Source: Bacteroidales bacterium (GTDB taxonomy: Bacteria > Bacteroidota > Bacteroidia > Bacteroidales > UBA932). Taken from it: DNA of 64,000 nt. Position 1 is the stretch's first letter, and every line of letters begins with the position of its first letter. The stretch spans positions 1 through 64,000 of the forward strand of contig JAAYCA010000007.1 in NCBI GenBank assembly GCA_012744435.1, written 5' to 3'. The notes under the pieces are model-generated. The model searched no databases and was not told where the DNA came from. It worked only from the letters and a program-made list of their open reading frames with translations. The position numbers were made by a program, and so were the translations under genes. Below are positions 25,150 to 34,900 of the stretch, in pieces.

Positions 25150-26277
25150 ATGGTCGAAAAAGCATCAGCATTGCACGCGATTTACGTCATCGACGGAGTG
25201 CAGGAGGAATATACTCCCGCCCAGTTGCTCGATGCCGTGACGGAGCCCGAAGGACGGCACCCGCATCCGGGGCCGGCCGAGGGACGTGCCGTGGATGAGA
25301 CGCTGGATCCGGTGTTCCGGGACGCCGGCCTCGAACCGGGGTGCACGGACGCCTATCTGGAAGCGGTGTGCAAGGCGCGGAAAGCCGTTCCCGCCGCCGA
25401 GGCCGAGTCGTATACCCGCATCCGGGTGGCCTCGGTCCTTGCCGACACGCTTTGGCGGACGGGGGTTTTCCGCGCCGGCGATCTGCGCCTGGATGCGACC
25501 TGGCGCTGGAATGACGCCCCGGTCGGCGCACGTGCCGCATTCTATGCTTCGGTGCGTGCCGCGGCCGATTATGTCGACGCCCTCGGCATCAAGTTCAGCA
25601 GCTACCGCCATGTACGCACCGCCGGCCTGTCCGAACTGGTCCTGCGCCCCCGCATCGCCCGCGACGCCGAGGAGCAGGACTATGGCTTCATCAGTGAGCC
25701 GTACAGCACCAAACATCCGGTGCTCGGCTCGCGCCGGGCCTGCCCGTCCACCCTGCTGGGAGACGCCCAGAGCTGGGTGGTGTACATTCCCTTCGACACG
25801 GCTGATTTCCGCCTGGGCGGATCGCTCCTGGCACAGGAACTGGGCCTGGGCGGCGGCCCCGCGCCCCAGATTGTGGACGCCGATTATTTCCTGGATTGCT
25901 ATGAGGTGGTGCGGGAACTGGTCGAGGACGGCGTCGTGCTGTCCGGTGCGACAGTCGGGGAAGGCGGGCTGCTCAAGGCCGTCCGGGGAATGGTGGAAGA
26001 GACGGGTATGACCCTGGACCTCTCCGACGTGATGCGCTCCTACCAGGAGCAGAACCCCCTGCGGATCCTGTTCGCCGAGCTGCCGGGGGTCGTGATCCAG
26101 ATCCGCGACGCGGACTTTGACTACCTCGATGCCGAACTCCTGCTGCAGGATGTCGCTTTCTTCCCGCTGGGCCACCCGACCCCGGGTTCATCCGACATCC
26201 GCGTCAAGGCCTCCGCCAAGTCCGGCATCCAGACCATATTGGAATCCCTGATGCAGAACGCGGAAGGGGAAGACTAA
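25150..26277 (+). CDS. Stand-alone PurL-like (AIR synthase-related) protein
   Basis: A 375-aa protein. The C-terminal half resembles the second PurM-like/AIRS-C region of FGAM synthase PurL: FRLGGSLLAQELG (PurL: RLGGSALAQV), a helix ending VVRELVEDGVVLSGATVGEGGLLKAVRGMVEETG (here given as pieces: VVRELVEDGVVLSG, GEGGLLKAV), then LFAELPGVVIQI. Upstream, ARAAFYASVRAAADYVDALGIKFSS resembles PurL's segment before its ATP-site loop. The PurL glutaminase domain and first half are absent, so it is not a full FGAM synthase. I infer a paralogue or regulatory/ATP-binding relative of purine-synthesis enzymes, function unknown. It precedes the PIN-PhoH gene by 12 bases, suggesting co-transcription. The N-terminal ~100 residues are unrecognised. 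Confidence 0.75.
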   Translation: MVEKASALHAIYVIDGVQEEYTPAQLLDAVTEPEGRHPHPGPAEGRAVDETLDPVFRDAGLEPGCTDAYLEAVCKARKAVPAAEAESYTRIRVASVLADTLWRTGVFRAGDLRLDATWRWNDAPVGARAAFYASVRAAADYVDALGIKFSSYRHVRTAGLSELVLRPRIARDAEEQDYGFISEPYSTKHPVLGSRRACPSTLLGDAQSWVVYIPFDTADFRLGGSLLAQELGLGGGPAPQIVDADYFLDCYEVVRELVEDGVVLSGATVGEGGLLKAVRGMVEETGMTLDLSDVMRSYQEQNPLRILFAELPGVVIQIRDADFDYLDAELLLQDVAFFPLGHPTPGSSDIRVKASAKSGIQTILESLMQNAEGED

Positions 26278-26289
26278 CACTAAAACCAC

Positions 26290-27630
26290 ATGGGAAAAGC
26301 AAAAATCTTCGTGCTCGACACCAACGTTATCCTGCACGACTACAAGGCCATCCGGAAATTCCGGGACAACAACCTCGTTATTCCCGTCGCCGTGATCGAG
26401 GAGATCGACAAGTTCAAGAAAGGCACGGACACTCTTTCGTACAACGCCCGCGGCTTTATGCGCACGCTGGACAAAATCACCTCAGGCCGCGATTTCGGGG
26501 CCGGCGGCCTGCAGATCGGCAAGGATCTCGGCTGGATCAAGGTGGAGCCGAACCATCCGTTCTCCGGCGAATTCGCCGACTTTTTCAAGGACGACATTCC
26601 GGACCACCGCATCCTCTCTACCGCCATGTGGGTGAGGGACAACAATCCCGGCACCTTCGTGGCCCTGGTCACGAAGGATATCAATCTCCGCATGAAAGCC
26701 AAAGCCATCGGCATGGCGGTTCAGGACTACTTGACGGACAAGATCCAGGATGACCGCATCGAAGAGGCGCAGCGTGAGGTCCAGACGATGACGGCGTCCG
26801 GCGACGTTCTCCAGGAGCTGGCTTACGGCCCCGAGACCGCCGTCGAGTGGCAGCAGGTGCTGAATGTACAGCCGCAACCCAATCAGATGTTCCGTTTCCG
26901 TTGGGAAGGTGACCGCGACGAGTGCATCTGCGCGCGTTACGATGCGCCGCGTGGCCGGGTCGTGCTCGTGAAAGCCCGGGAGGCTTATGGCATCCGTCCC
27001 CGCAATGACGAGCAGAAGTTTGCGCTTGACGCGTTGCTGAATCCGAAGGTGGAGCTGGTCTCGCTGACGGGCGGTGCCGGCACGGGCAAGACCCTGCTTG
27101 CCCTCGCGGCCGCCCTGGAGCAGGAGCAGGATTACGAGCAGATCTACCTCTCCCGCCCGACCGTCATCCTTGGCAATCAGGACCTGGGTTTCCTTCCCGG
27201 CGACCAGAAACAGAAGATGTTGCCGTTCCTGCAGCCGCTGATGGACAACCTCAATGTAATCAAGCATCTGTTCCGTCCCACCTCCAGGGAGGCGCAGCGC
27301 ATCGAGGGCATGCTCACGCAGGAGAAGCTGATCATCGAGCCGCTCGCATACATCCGCGGCCGGAGCCTGGGACGCTGTTTCTTCATTATCGACGAAGCAC
27401 AGAACCTCACCCCGCACGAGATGAAGACCATCATCACCCGGGCGGGCGAAGGCACCAAGATGGTCTTTACGGGCGATATCTTCCAGATAGACCAGCCTTA
27501 TCTGGACCAGTGGTCCAACGGCCTGACGCATCTGGGTGAGAAGATGTACGGTCAGCCCCTGTTCCAGCATGTCTTCCTGCGCAAGGGTGAGCGGAGCGAA
27601 CTGTCCGATCTGGCTGCGAAGTTGTTATAA
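26290..27630 (+). CDS. PIN domain-PhoH ATPase (YlaK/PhoH2-type)
   Basis: A 446-aa fusion of an N-terminal PIN endoribonuclease domain and a C-terminal PhoH ATPase. PIN acidic residues are visible: FVLDTNVILHD (D10), EEIDKFK, DHRILSTAM and VTKDINLRMKAK. The PhoH part has Walker A LTGGAGTGKTLLALA and Walker B CFFIIDEAQNLTPHEMK, followed by VFTGDIFQID. PIN-PhoH proteins of the PhoH2 type have been shown to unwind and cleave RNA. In Bacteroidota this protein is usually housekeeping, not part of a toxin-antitoxin pair, and no antitoxin gene precedes it here. The upstream neighbour is the PurL-like gene. Confidence 0.92.
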   Translation: MGKAKIFVLDTNVILHDYKAIRKFRDNNLVIPVAVIEEIDKFKKGTDTLSYNARGFMRTLDKITSGRDFGAGGLQIGKDLGWIKVEPNHPFSGEFADFFKDDIPDHRILSTAMWVRDNNPGTFVALVTKDINLRMKAKAIGMAVQDYLTDKIQDDRIEEAQREVQTMTASGDVLQELAYGPETAVEWQQVLNVQPQPNQMFRFRWEGDRDECICARYDAPRGRVVLVKAREAYGIRPRNDEQKFALDALLNPKVELVSLTGGAGTGKTLLALAAALEQEQDYEQIYLSRPTVILGNQDLGFLPGDQKQKMLPFLQPLMDNLNVIKHLFRPTSREAQRIEGMLTQEKLIIEPLAYIRGRSLGRCFFIIDEAQNLTPHEMKTIITRAGEGTKMVFTGDIFQIDQPYLDQWSNGLTHLGEKMYGQPLFQHVFLRKGERSELSDLAAKLL

Positions 27631-27643
27631 TTAAAAAAAACGC

Positions 27644-27651
27644 TATTTTTG
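27644..27651 (+). promoter_or_regulatory. -7 box (TATTTTTG) of ppdK
   Basis: Perfect TAnnTTTG match in the 53-base gap after the PhoH gene, giving a leader of about 25 bases before the ppdK ATG. Confidence 0.6.
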
Positions 27652-27683
27652 CAGTTTTAACACAGTTTACTAAACTATATCCT

Positions 27684-30410
27684 ATGTTTGAAATGAAAAA
27701 ACGCGTCTATCGTTTCGGCGGAAAGACCGCCGAAGGCGATGGCAGTATGCGTGAGCTCCTGGGTGGAAAGGGAGCGAATCTGGCCGAGATGAGCAAACTC
27801 GGCATGCCGGTCCCTGCCGGCTTCACGATTACGACGGAGTGCTGCGCCGAATACTATGAGCTCGGCGGCGGTTACACCGAGGATCTCAAGATGGAGGTGC
27901 GTGGCGCCTTGAATGCCACGGAAGCCCTGATGGGCAGAAAATTCGGCGATCCCAACGACCCGCTTCTGGTGAGCTGCCGCTCCGGTGCCCGCTCTTCGAT
28001 GCCGGGCATGATGGATACCATCCTCAACATCGGTCTGTGCTCCGCGACGATTCCGGGCATGATCAAAAAGACCGGCAATCCCCGTTTCGTGTACGACGCC
28101 TACCGGCGCCTCATCATGATGTATTCCGATGTCGTGATGGAGAAAGCCGAGGGCATCGAGCCGGAGGACGGCCAGGGTATCCGCCAGCAGCTGGACCGCA
28201 TGATGAACGAGCTGAAGGAGAAGAAAGGCTATGCTTCCGATACCGAGATTACCGCGGATGAGCTCAAGGACCTCTGCGTGAAATTCAAGAAGAAGGTCAA
28301 GGAGGTACTTGGCGTCGAATTCCCCGACACGGCCCAGGACCAGCTGTGGGGATCCATCGGCGGCGTCTTCAAGTCGTGGAACGGCAAGCGTGCCATCGCG
28401 TATCGCCGTATCGAAAAGATTCCTGATGACTGGGGCACGGCCGTCAACGTCCAGTCCATGGTGTTCGGCAACATGGGCGATACCTCCGCCACCGGCGTGG
28501 CTTTCTCCCGCAACCCGGCCAACGGCGACAACCGTTTCTACGGTGAGTGGCTGATCAACGCCCAGGGTGAAGACGTGGTCGCGGGTATCCGTACCCCGAA
28601 TCCGCTTAACGAAGCCACCAAGAACGACCATAACCGCAAGCTTGAATCGCTCGAAAAAGCGATGCCGAAGGTTTATGAGGAACTCGACGGTATCCGCAAG
28701 CGTCTGGAAAATCATTTCCATGACATGCAGGACATCGAGTTCACGATCCAGGAGGGCACCCTGTGGATGCTGCAGTGCCGTATCGGCAAGCGCACCGGTC
28801 TCGCTGCCCTGCAGATGGCCGTGGACATGCTCGACGAAGGCATGATCGACGAGAAGACCTGTGTGATGCGCGTCAGCCCGTCCCAGCTCGACGAGGTACT
28901 GCATCCGATTCTCAATCCCGTCTCCGAAAAGAGTGCGAAGGTCATCGCCAAGGGTCTGCCCGCTTCTCCGGGCGGAGCTGTCGGTACGCTGGTATTCACC
29001 TCCGAAGCGGCAATGGAAGCGGCTGCGGCCGGCAAGAAGACGATCCTCGTGCGTGAGGAGACCTCTCCGGAGGACATCCAGGGCATGCGTGCTTCCGCCG
29101 GTATCCTTACCACCCGCGGCGGTATGACCTCCCACGCCGCCCTCGTGGCGCGCGGTTGGGGCAAGTGCTGCATCGTGGGCTGTGAGTCCATGAAGATCAA
29201 CCTCGCGGAGAAGTCGCTTACCTTCACCGGCGACAAGAAGGTTTATAAGGAAGGCGACTGGATTTCCCTCAACGGTTCCAAGGGCTGTGTCTATGCGAAG
29301 CGGATCGAGATGATGGATGCGAGCGAGAACCCCACTTTCCTGCGCTTCATGAGCATTGTGGACAAGTACCGCCGTCTGGGCGTACGTACCAATGCCGACA
29401 CTCCGGAGGATGCCCAGAAGGCCCTTGACTTCGGCGCCGAAGGCATCGGTCTCTTCCGCATCGAGCACATGTTCTACGGCAAGAACTCCGACACCCCGCT
29501 GGCCAAGCTCCGCAAGATGATTCTCTGTGCCACGGACCGTGAGCGCAAGGACGCCCTTGCCGAACTCGAGCCGTTCATCAAGGCTTCCGTCAAGAGCACC
29601 CTCCGTGTGATGGACGGCAAGCCGGTCGTGTTCCGTCTGCTGGATCCGCCGCTCCACGAGTTCGTCCCGACGACCAAGGAAAAGACGGCGGAGGTCGCCA
29701 AGGAGCTGGGTATCAGCGCCGCCGAGGTGGCCCGCCGCGGTGCGACCCTCCACGAAGTCAACCCGATGATGGGTCTGCGCGGCGTGCGTCTGCACGTGAC
29801 CTACCCGCTCATCGCCGAGACGCAGTACCGCGCCATTTTCAACGCCGTCGCGGAGCTTTCCCACGAGGGATTCCACCCGCAGCCCGAGATCATGATTCCG
29901 GTCACGGTCTCCGCCCGCGAGCTGGGCTTCCAGAGAGCCATCTGCGAGCGCATCAAAGCTGAGGTCGAGGTGCATCACGAGATGATCATCACCTACAAGT
30001 TCGGCACGATGATCGAGATTCCGCGCGCCGCCCTGACCGGCGACAGAATGGCCCGCACCGCGGAGTTCTTCTCCTTCGGTACCAACGATCTCACCCAGAT
30101 GACCTTCGGTTTCTCCCGCGACGACGTCGGCACCTTCATGGGCAACTACCTCGGCCATAAGATCATCGACGCCGATCCGTTCCAGACCATCGACACCAAG
30201 GCTGTCGGCAAACTGGTCGAGATCGGAATCCAGACCGGTCGTTCCCGTCGTCCGGAGCTGAAGTGCGGCGTCTGCGGCGAGCACGGCGGCGACCCTGACT
30301 CCATCGCCTTCTTCAACAAGATCGGCGTGGACTACGTCAGCTGCTCTCCGTTCCGTGTGCCCATCGCCCGCCTTTCCGCGGCCCAAAGCGCCATCAGGCA
30401 GGCGGAGTAA
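27684..30410 (+). CDS. ppdK: Pyruvate, phosphate dikinase
   Basis: A 908-aa enzyme, the usual length for PPDK. It interconverts pyruvate + ATP + Pi with phosphoenolpyruvate + AMP + PPi, serving PPi-linked glycolysis or gluconeogenesis in the cytoplasm. Domains in order: N-terminal ATP-grasp (LLGGKGANLAEMSKLGMPVPAGFTIT in pieces: GGKGANLAEM, PVPAGFTIT), the swivelling phosphohistidine domain with TTRGGMTSHAALVARGWGK (catalytic His484), and the C-terminal PEP-binding barrel (GLRGVRL, EIMIPV, FGTNDLTQMTFGFSRDD, and the active-site CGVCGEHGGDP). It has its own promoter. An 18-bp hairpin lies 20 bases after the stop. Confidence 0.97.
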   Translation: MFEMKKRVYRFGGKTAEGDGSMRELLGGKGANLAEMSKLGMPVPAGFTITTECCAEYYELGGGYTEDLKMEVRGALNATEALMGRKFGDPNDPLLVSCRSGARSSMPGMMDTILNIGLCSATIPGMIKKTGNPRFVYDAYRRLIMMYSDVVMEKAEGIEPEDGQGIRQQLDRMMNELKEKKGYASDTEITADELKDLCVKFKKKVKEVLGVEFPDTAQDQLWGSIGGVFKSWNGKRAIAYRRIEKIPDDWGTAVNVQSMVFGNMGDTSATGVAFSRNPANGDNRFYGEWLINAQGEDVVAGIRTPNPLNEATKNDHNRKLESLEKAMPKVYEELDGIRKRLENHFHDMQDIEFTIQEGTLWMLQCRIGKRTGLAALQMAVDMLDEGMIDEKTCVMRVSPSQLDEVLHPILNPVSEKSAKVIAKGLPASPGGAVGTLVFTSEAAMEAAAAGKKTILVREETSPEDIQGMRASAGILTTRGGMTSHAALVARGWGKCCIVGCESMKINLAEKSLTFTGDKKVYKEGDWISLNGSKGCVYAKRIEMMDASENPTFLRFMSIVDKYRRLGVRTNADTPEDAQKALDFGAEGIGLFRIEHMFYGKNSDTPLAKLRKMILCATDRERKDALAELEPFIKASVKSTLRVMDGKPVVFRLLDPPLHEFVPTTKEKTAEVAKELGISAAEVARRGATLHEVNPMMGLRGVRLHVTYPLIAETQYRAIFNAVAELSHEGFHPQPEIMIPVTVSARELGFQRAICERIKAEVEVHHEMIITYKFGTMIEIPRAALTGDRMARTAEFFSFGTNDLTQMTFGFSRDDVGTFMGNYLGHKIIDADPFQTIDTKAVGKLVEIGIQTGRSRRPELKCGVCGEHGGDPDSIAFFNKIGVDYVSCSPFRVPIARLSAAQSAIRQAE

Positions 30411-30429
30411 GCGATTCCGCCGTAACGGC

Positions 30430-30487
30430 AACTGTCCCCCGGATGCTGAGAAAGAACCCTTTCGGGAAAAGCATCCGGGGGACAGTT
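30430..30487. repeat. 18-bp perfect inverted repeat downstream of ppdK
   Basis: Arms at 30430-30447 and 30470-30487 are exactly complementary (left arm AACTGTCCCCCGGATGCT). The 22-base loop is AG-rich and contains CCCTTTCGGG, a small inner hairpin. There is no T-run on either side, so it does not look like a standard intrinsic terminator. It may be a REP/MITE-like element or an mRNA 3'-end stabiliser between two convergent genes. Confidence 0.7.
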
Positions 30488-30542
30488 CCGTTCCGGGCTT
30501 CCGTCCCAGTAACGGTCAAGTCGGCATCAGCCGGCCGGCCCC

Positions 30543-31883
30543 TTATTGGGTTGTGATAACCCTGACATCATCCACGGAGAGGCGGACGCGGAGCCACTGC
30601 TCGAGACGCTTGCTCTCCGTTTCTTTGAGCGGAATGCCGCTGCGGACGATGGCGATGACGGCCGGACGGGCGGTGCCGCTCTCCGCGTCTATGCTCTCGC
30701 CGATCGTCAGCGTCACCTCCTGCACTCCGGAGTACTGCGCGGCGATCTCGCGGGTAATCAGGGCGGAGGGCAGTTGCCGGGCCTGAAGGAAATCGATGGT
30801 GGCCGACAGGGAATCGACCTGTCCCTTCAAGGCGTCGACCTGCCGGTTGTGGCCGTCGAGAATACCCCGGATGATTTCGGATTCGCTCATCGTTTCACCC
30901 TGGAAGGCGGCGTCTTCGTGGAGGATGATCTGGCTGCGGGTGATGCCGGCTTCTTCCGCGTCGAGGTAAATCCGTTCGCGGGCGGAGGTCTCCATCCGCT
31001 CGCCCGCCAGGTAAATATCCAGTTTATGCGGACGATCCTCGAGATTGACTTTGTAGTCGTAGATGTAGCTCTTGCCGAGGCTCTTGTTCTGCATGACCAG
31101 TTTCTGTGCGCTGCGGGCGAAATTATTGTCCTGGATCATCCGGACGGCGGAATAAACGATCGGTACCAGCAGAATGACGAGGATGACGGAAATCCAGCGG
31201 GCACTGCGCCGGGCACGGGCGTCGTCCGTCCCGATGGCGGAAGGGAAATGCAGGTACTTGACCGTGAAGAACGTGGCCAGGGTGATGAACACCGTGTTGA
31301 TGATGAAGAGGTAGAGGGCGCCGAAGATGAAGCGCGACTCCATGTGTGCAATGCCGTAGCCGACCGTGCACAGCGGCGGCATCAGCGCCGTGGCAATGGC
31401 CACGCCCGGAATTACAGTGCCGCCCTTGTCCTTCCGGGAAGTCTCCAGAATGCCGGCGAAGCCGCCGAACAGGGCGATGAACACGTCGTAGATCGTGGGG
31501 TTGGTACGCGCCAGCAGTTCCGTCTGCTGCTCCAGCTGGAGGGGGGAGATCAGGTAGAAGATCGTGGAGGCGAGGATACTGATCACCACCATCACGGCGA
31601 AGTTCTTGAGCGCGTCCTTGACGAGCATGGTGTCGTTGGTGCCCAGTCCGAGGCCGAAACCGAGGATCGGTCCCATCAGCGGGGAGATAAGCATGGCGCC
31701 GATGATGACCGGGATGGAGTTGAGGTTCAGGCCCACCGAGGCGATGATGATGGCGCAGGCAAGGATGAAGACATTGGGCCCGCGGAACGCCACGCTGCCC
31801 CGGATGTTCGCCGAGGCCGCCTCTGCGTCCACTCGGTCGCGCATGTTGACCAGCGACCGGAAGAAATTTGCAACCTTGTTCAT
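30543..31883 (-). CDS. DUF389 family inner-membrane protein
   Basis: A 446-aa protein with about six membrane helices in the first half. DUF389 family features are FILACAIIIASVGLNLNS, VIIGAMLISPLMGPILGFG, and GVAIATALMPPLCTVGYG. The C-terminal ~200 residues are soluble, with a short coiled-coil-like segment (VDALKGQVDSLSATIDFLQ) and a domain ending LRVRLSVDDVRVITTQ. The family (TIGR00341-like) is widespread but its function is not established. A -7 box lies 8 bases upstream of the ATG. The gene is downstream of the regulator of the glycan locus on the same strand but has its own promoter, and it is convergent with ppdK. Confidence 0.9.
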   Translation of the reverse strand: MNKVANFFRSLVNMRDRVDAEAASANIRGSVAFRGPNVFILACAIIIASVGLNLNSIPVIIGAMLISPLMGPILGFGLGLGTNDTMLVKDALKNFAVMVVISILASTIFYLISPLQLEQQTELLARTNPTIYDVFIALFGGFAGILETSRKDKGGTVIPGVAIATALMPPLCTVGYGIAHMESRFIFGALYLFIINTVFITLATFFTVKYLHFPSAIGTDDARARRSARWISVILVILLVPIVYSAVRMIQDNNFARSAQKLVMQNKSLGKSYIYDYKVNLEDRPHKLDIYLAGERMETSARERIYLDAEEAGITRSQIILHEDAAFQGETMSESEIIRGILDGHNRQVDALKGQVDSLSATIDFLQARQLPSALITREIAAQYSGVQEVTLTIGESIDAESGTARPAVIAIVRSGIPLKETESKRLEQWLRVRLSVDDVRVITTQ

Positions 31884-31890
31884 ACGGGGG

Positions 31891-31898
31891 CAAAGATA
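31891..31898 (-). promoter_or_regulatory. -7 box (TATCTTTG) of the DUF389 gene
   Basis: Perfect TAnnTTTG match on the minus strand, 7 bases from the start codon, with a TTTGCG run about 19 bases upstream that could be the -33 element. Another probably leaderless transcript. Confidence 0.6.
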
Positions 31899-31927
31899 AG
31901 CAAAAAACGCAAATCTCTGCAGACAGC

Positions 31928-34900
31928 CTACAGAGAACTCGGCGGGATGCCATATTTGTTCTTAAAGGCGCGGGAGAATCCGTTGAGGGTGGAAAAACCG
32001 ACCATGTAAGCCACTTCGCTGATATTGTATTCCCGGTCCAGGAGCAATCCCCTGGCGCGGCTGAGGCGGTAGCCGGTTAGGAACGCTTGCGGCGACTGCC
32101 CGGTGAGGGCCTTGACTTTGGAGAAGAGCCCGCTGCGACTGACGTTCATCTGTCCGGCCAAGTTGGATACGTTGAACTCCTCATCGCCGAGGTGCTCCTC
32201 AATGAGTGCGTACATTTTCTCGAGGAAGGCCTTGTCCCGCTTGCCGAGCTGGAGCGCGGGTAGGACCTCGCCCACATCTTGGGCGGTCTTGTCCGTAAGC
32301 GCCTTTTGGACCTTGCGGCGGGCGCGCAGCAGATTGCGGACCTGGAGCCGGAGCGCCTGCGGGTCAAAAGGCTTTTGCAGATAAGCGTCGGCACCAAGTT
32401 CGAGCCCTTCGAGTTGCGTGGCCTGACTGGCCTTGGCCGTCAGCAGGATGATGGGGATGTGGGAATACTCTTCGCTCTCCTTAATATCGCGACAGAGCTC
32501 GAAGCCGTCTTTGTAGGGCATAATGATGTCGCTGATAACCAGGTCCGGGGCGCTGATGCGGATGAAGCGCAAGGCTTCCTCGCCGTCGCCGGCCAGCATA
32601 ACGTTGTAGATTCCGCGGAAGAGGTCGTGCAGGTAAGTGCGCATCTCGATGTTATCCTCGACGATGAGCAGGCTCATCTGGCTGTCCGTGGCCTTTAGCG
32701 GCGTGGGCTCGGAAAGCTTACCGCTGGCCTCAACCGGGACTTCATGCCAGATCTCCGTATCCGAATAGGCTTCCAGCCCGGCCGGCAGCACGAAGGAAAA
32801 TACGGCACCCTGTGGTTTGTTGGCGCTGACCTTGATGGCGCCGCGGTGCAGCCGGATGAGATAGAAGACATAGTTGAGTCCGATGCCTAATCCGTCAGGA
32901 ATCTTGTTGCCCACTTGCTGGCCAATGCGCTCGAAGCGCTCAAAAATGTGTTCGAGCCGGTCCGGCGGGATACCCACCCCGGTATCGGCCACTCGGATAC
33001 GGAGGTAGGGGCCGTTGTAGCTGTCTTCGGGGAGCTCGTAGGCAGAGAGTACCTCCGGCTTGGACAACTGGACGGCATCGATCATGATAGTCCCGCCGTC
33101 CGGCGTGTATTTGAAGGCGTTGCTGATCAGGTTGAATACGATTTTGGACAGCTTGTCGCGGTCGCACCAAACGCTTAGGTCCCGGGGGAGGGATGCGTCC
33201 ACAGTCAGCTTGTGCTGCTCGCGGACGTAGTCAAAATTGCCGATGATCCCGGAGAGTAAGGCACCTGGGTCGAAACACATGACGGTCAGGTGGTCACCCT
33301 CGCGGGAGAGGCGGTTGAAATTGACTACCTGCTCGGTCAGAGTCAGCATCTTTTCGCTGTTACGCTCGATCACGCGGACCAGGTACCGGTCGTGTTCGCT
33401 GAGGTCATTGTTGCGCGAGAGCTCGCGTGCAGGTCCGTAGATTAGGGATAGTGGTGTGCGGTATTCGTGCGAGATGTTCATGAAGAAGTCTGTCTTCTCG
33501 CGACTGAGCTGTTCGCTCAGCGATCGTTCAATTTCGGCATGCTCAGCGCGCTCCCGGTTGCGGCGATTGCGCCAACTAAGGTTTAGCAGGAGCAGAAGAG
33601 TGCCTAGGATTAGGAGGCTCCAGGCCGTTTTTGCCACTGGAGAGAGCCAGGGAGACGGCTTTCTGTGTAGGCGGAGCAACTCCTGCTCCTCCTGCCATGT
33701 GCCGTCAGGATCCTGGACCCTGACGAGGAAGCGGTAGCGCCCGGCCGGGAGGTTGGAATAGAAGGCCTGCGGGAAAATACCCGTTCGGGCCCACTGCGTG
33801 TCGTGACCTTCGAGCCGGAATTCGTAGGAGAGCTGCTTACCAAAGTCGAAGTCGATGGCGGAAAAGTACAGGTTTACAAGTCGCTCGTCGTGGCTCAAGA
33901 CCAGTTCGCCGGCGGGGATTTCCACGGGTTCATTGTTGACCAGCAGGGCATCCAGCGATACTTGTCGCCGGCTGACGGGTTCCTGCACCCACGGATCGAC
34001 CACGACCAAGTGGCCGTTGGCGCCGAAGACAAGATTGCCGGAACTGTTGCGGGTAACGGCGTTGTTGGCGAAATCGACGCTCTCCTGCCCGCCGACGGGG
34101 ATACCCTGGATCCGGGAGAAGTCTTGCCAAATGAGGGCCAAGTCGTTACGCATGCTTACCCAGATACCGCTTTCGTCCGGCAAGATGGAGCGAATGGCGT
34201 TATCGGGCAGGCCGTCCTTAACCGTAATCCTTACACTCGACTGATCTGTGGGGTTGTAGCAGACCAGGCCCGCGCTCGAGGAGCCAATCCACAAGCGCCC
34301 GTCCGTGTCTTCCGCCAGGCAGGCGGGAGCAGGAATATAGACGGGAACCTCGAGAAACTGGCCGTCTCGGGTGTATTGGTAGATGTGATCCTCGTCGATG
34401 AAATAGGTCTTCCCGCTCAAGGTTGAGAAGACGCGCCAAAACTCGGCTGGACGGCTGATGGGACGGCTGGTTCGCTCCCCGTCCCGGATGGTGTGGATGC
34501 GGCCGTCCTGGATGAAGCACAGGTTGCCTTCTTCGTCCTCCCAAGTGGCGCGGGCGCCGGTTGCCGGCCAGCGGCGCTCCTCGACCATGCGGCCAGACTG
34601 CAACTTGTATAGTAGCAGTGTATCGTAATTGAGGATGAGCCAGAATCTCCCGGCACGGTCCAAACGGAGGTGCGTGATACTCTTGTCGGATGCGGGCAAA
34701 GCGGGGGTGATGTCCTGGGTCTCCCCGGAGCGGGTATTGACCAGAAGGATCCGCTGCCTTGTCTGGACGATAACCGTGTCGTCCGCCCATGAGATCACGC
34801 GGGCGACGGCATCCCTGGCCCCCGTGTCCGGTAGGCGGATGATATCCTGAGTGGAGGCGAAGGACCGGTGCCGGAGCTCGCCCTGGCCGGTGGCGATCCA

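Noticed and set aside
25150-26277. Calling the PurL-like protein FGAM synthase (PurL)
   Set aside because: It is under a third of PurL length and lacks the glutaminase domain and first PurM-like half.
26290-27630. PIN domain as a toxin of a toxin-antitoxin or defence system
   Set aside because: It is fused to PhoH and the gene before it is PurL-like, with no antitoxin-sized or DNA-binding gene. The fusion is a common housekeeping protein in Bacteroidota.
30430-30487. Hairpin after ppdK as an intrinsic terminator
   Set aside because: Long stem and loop but no T-tract on either strand; recorded as an inverted repeat.
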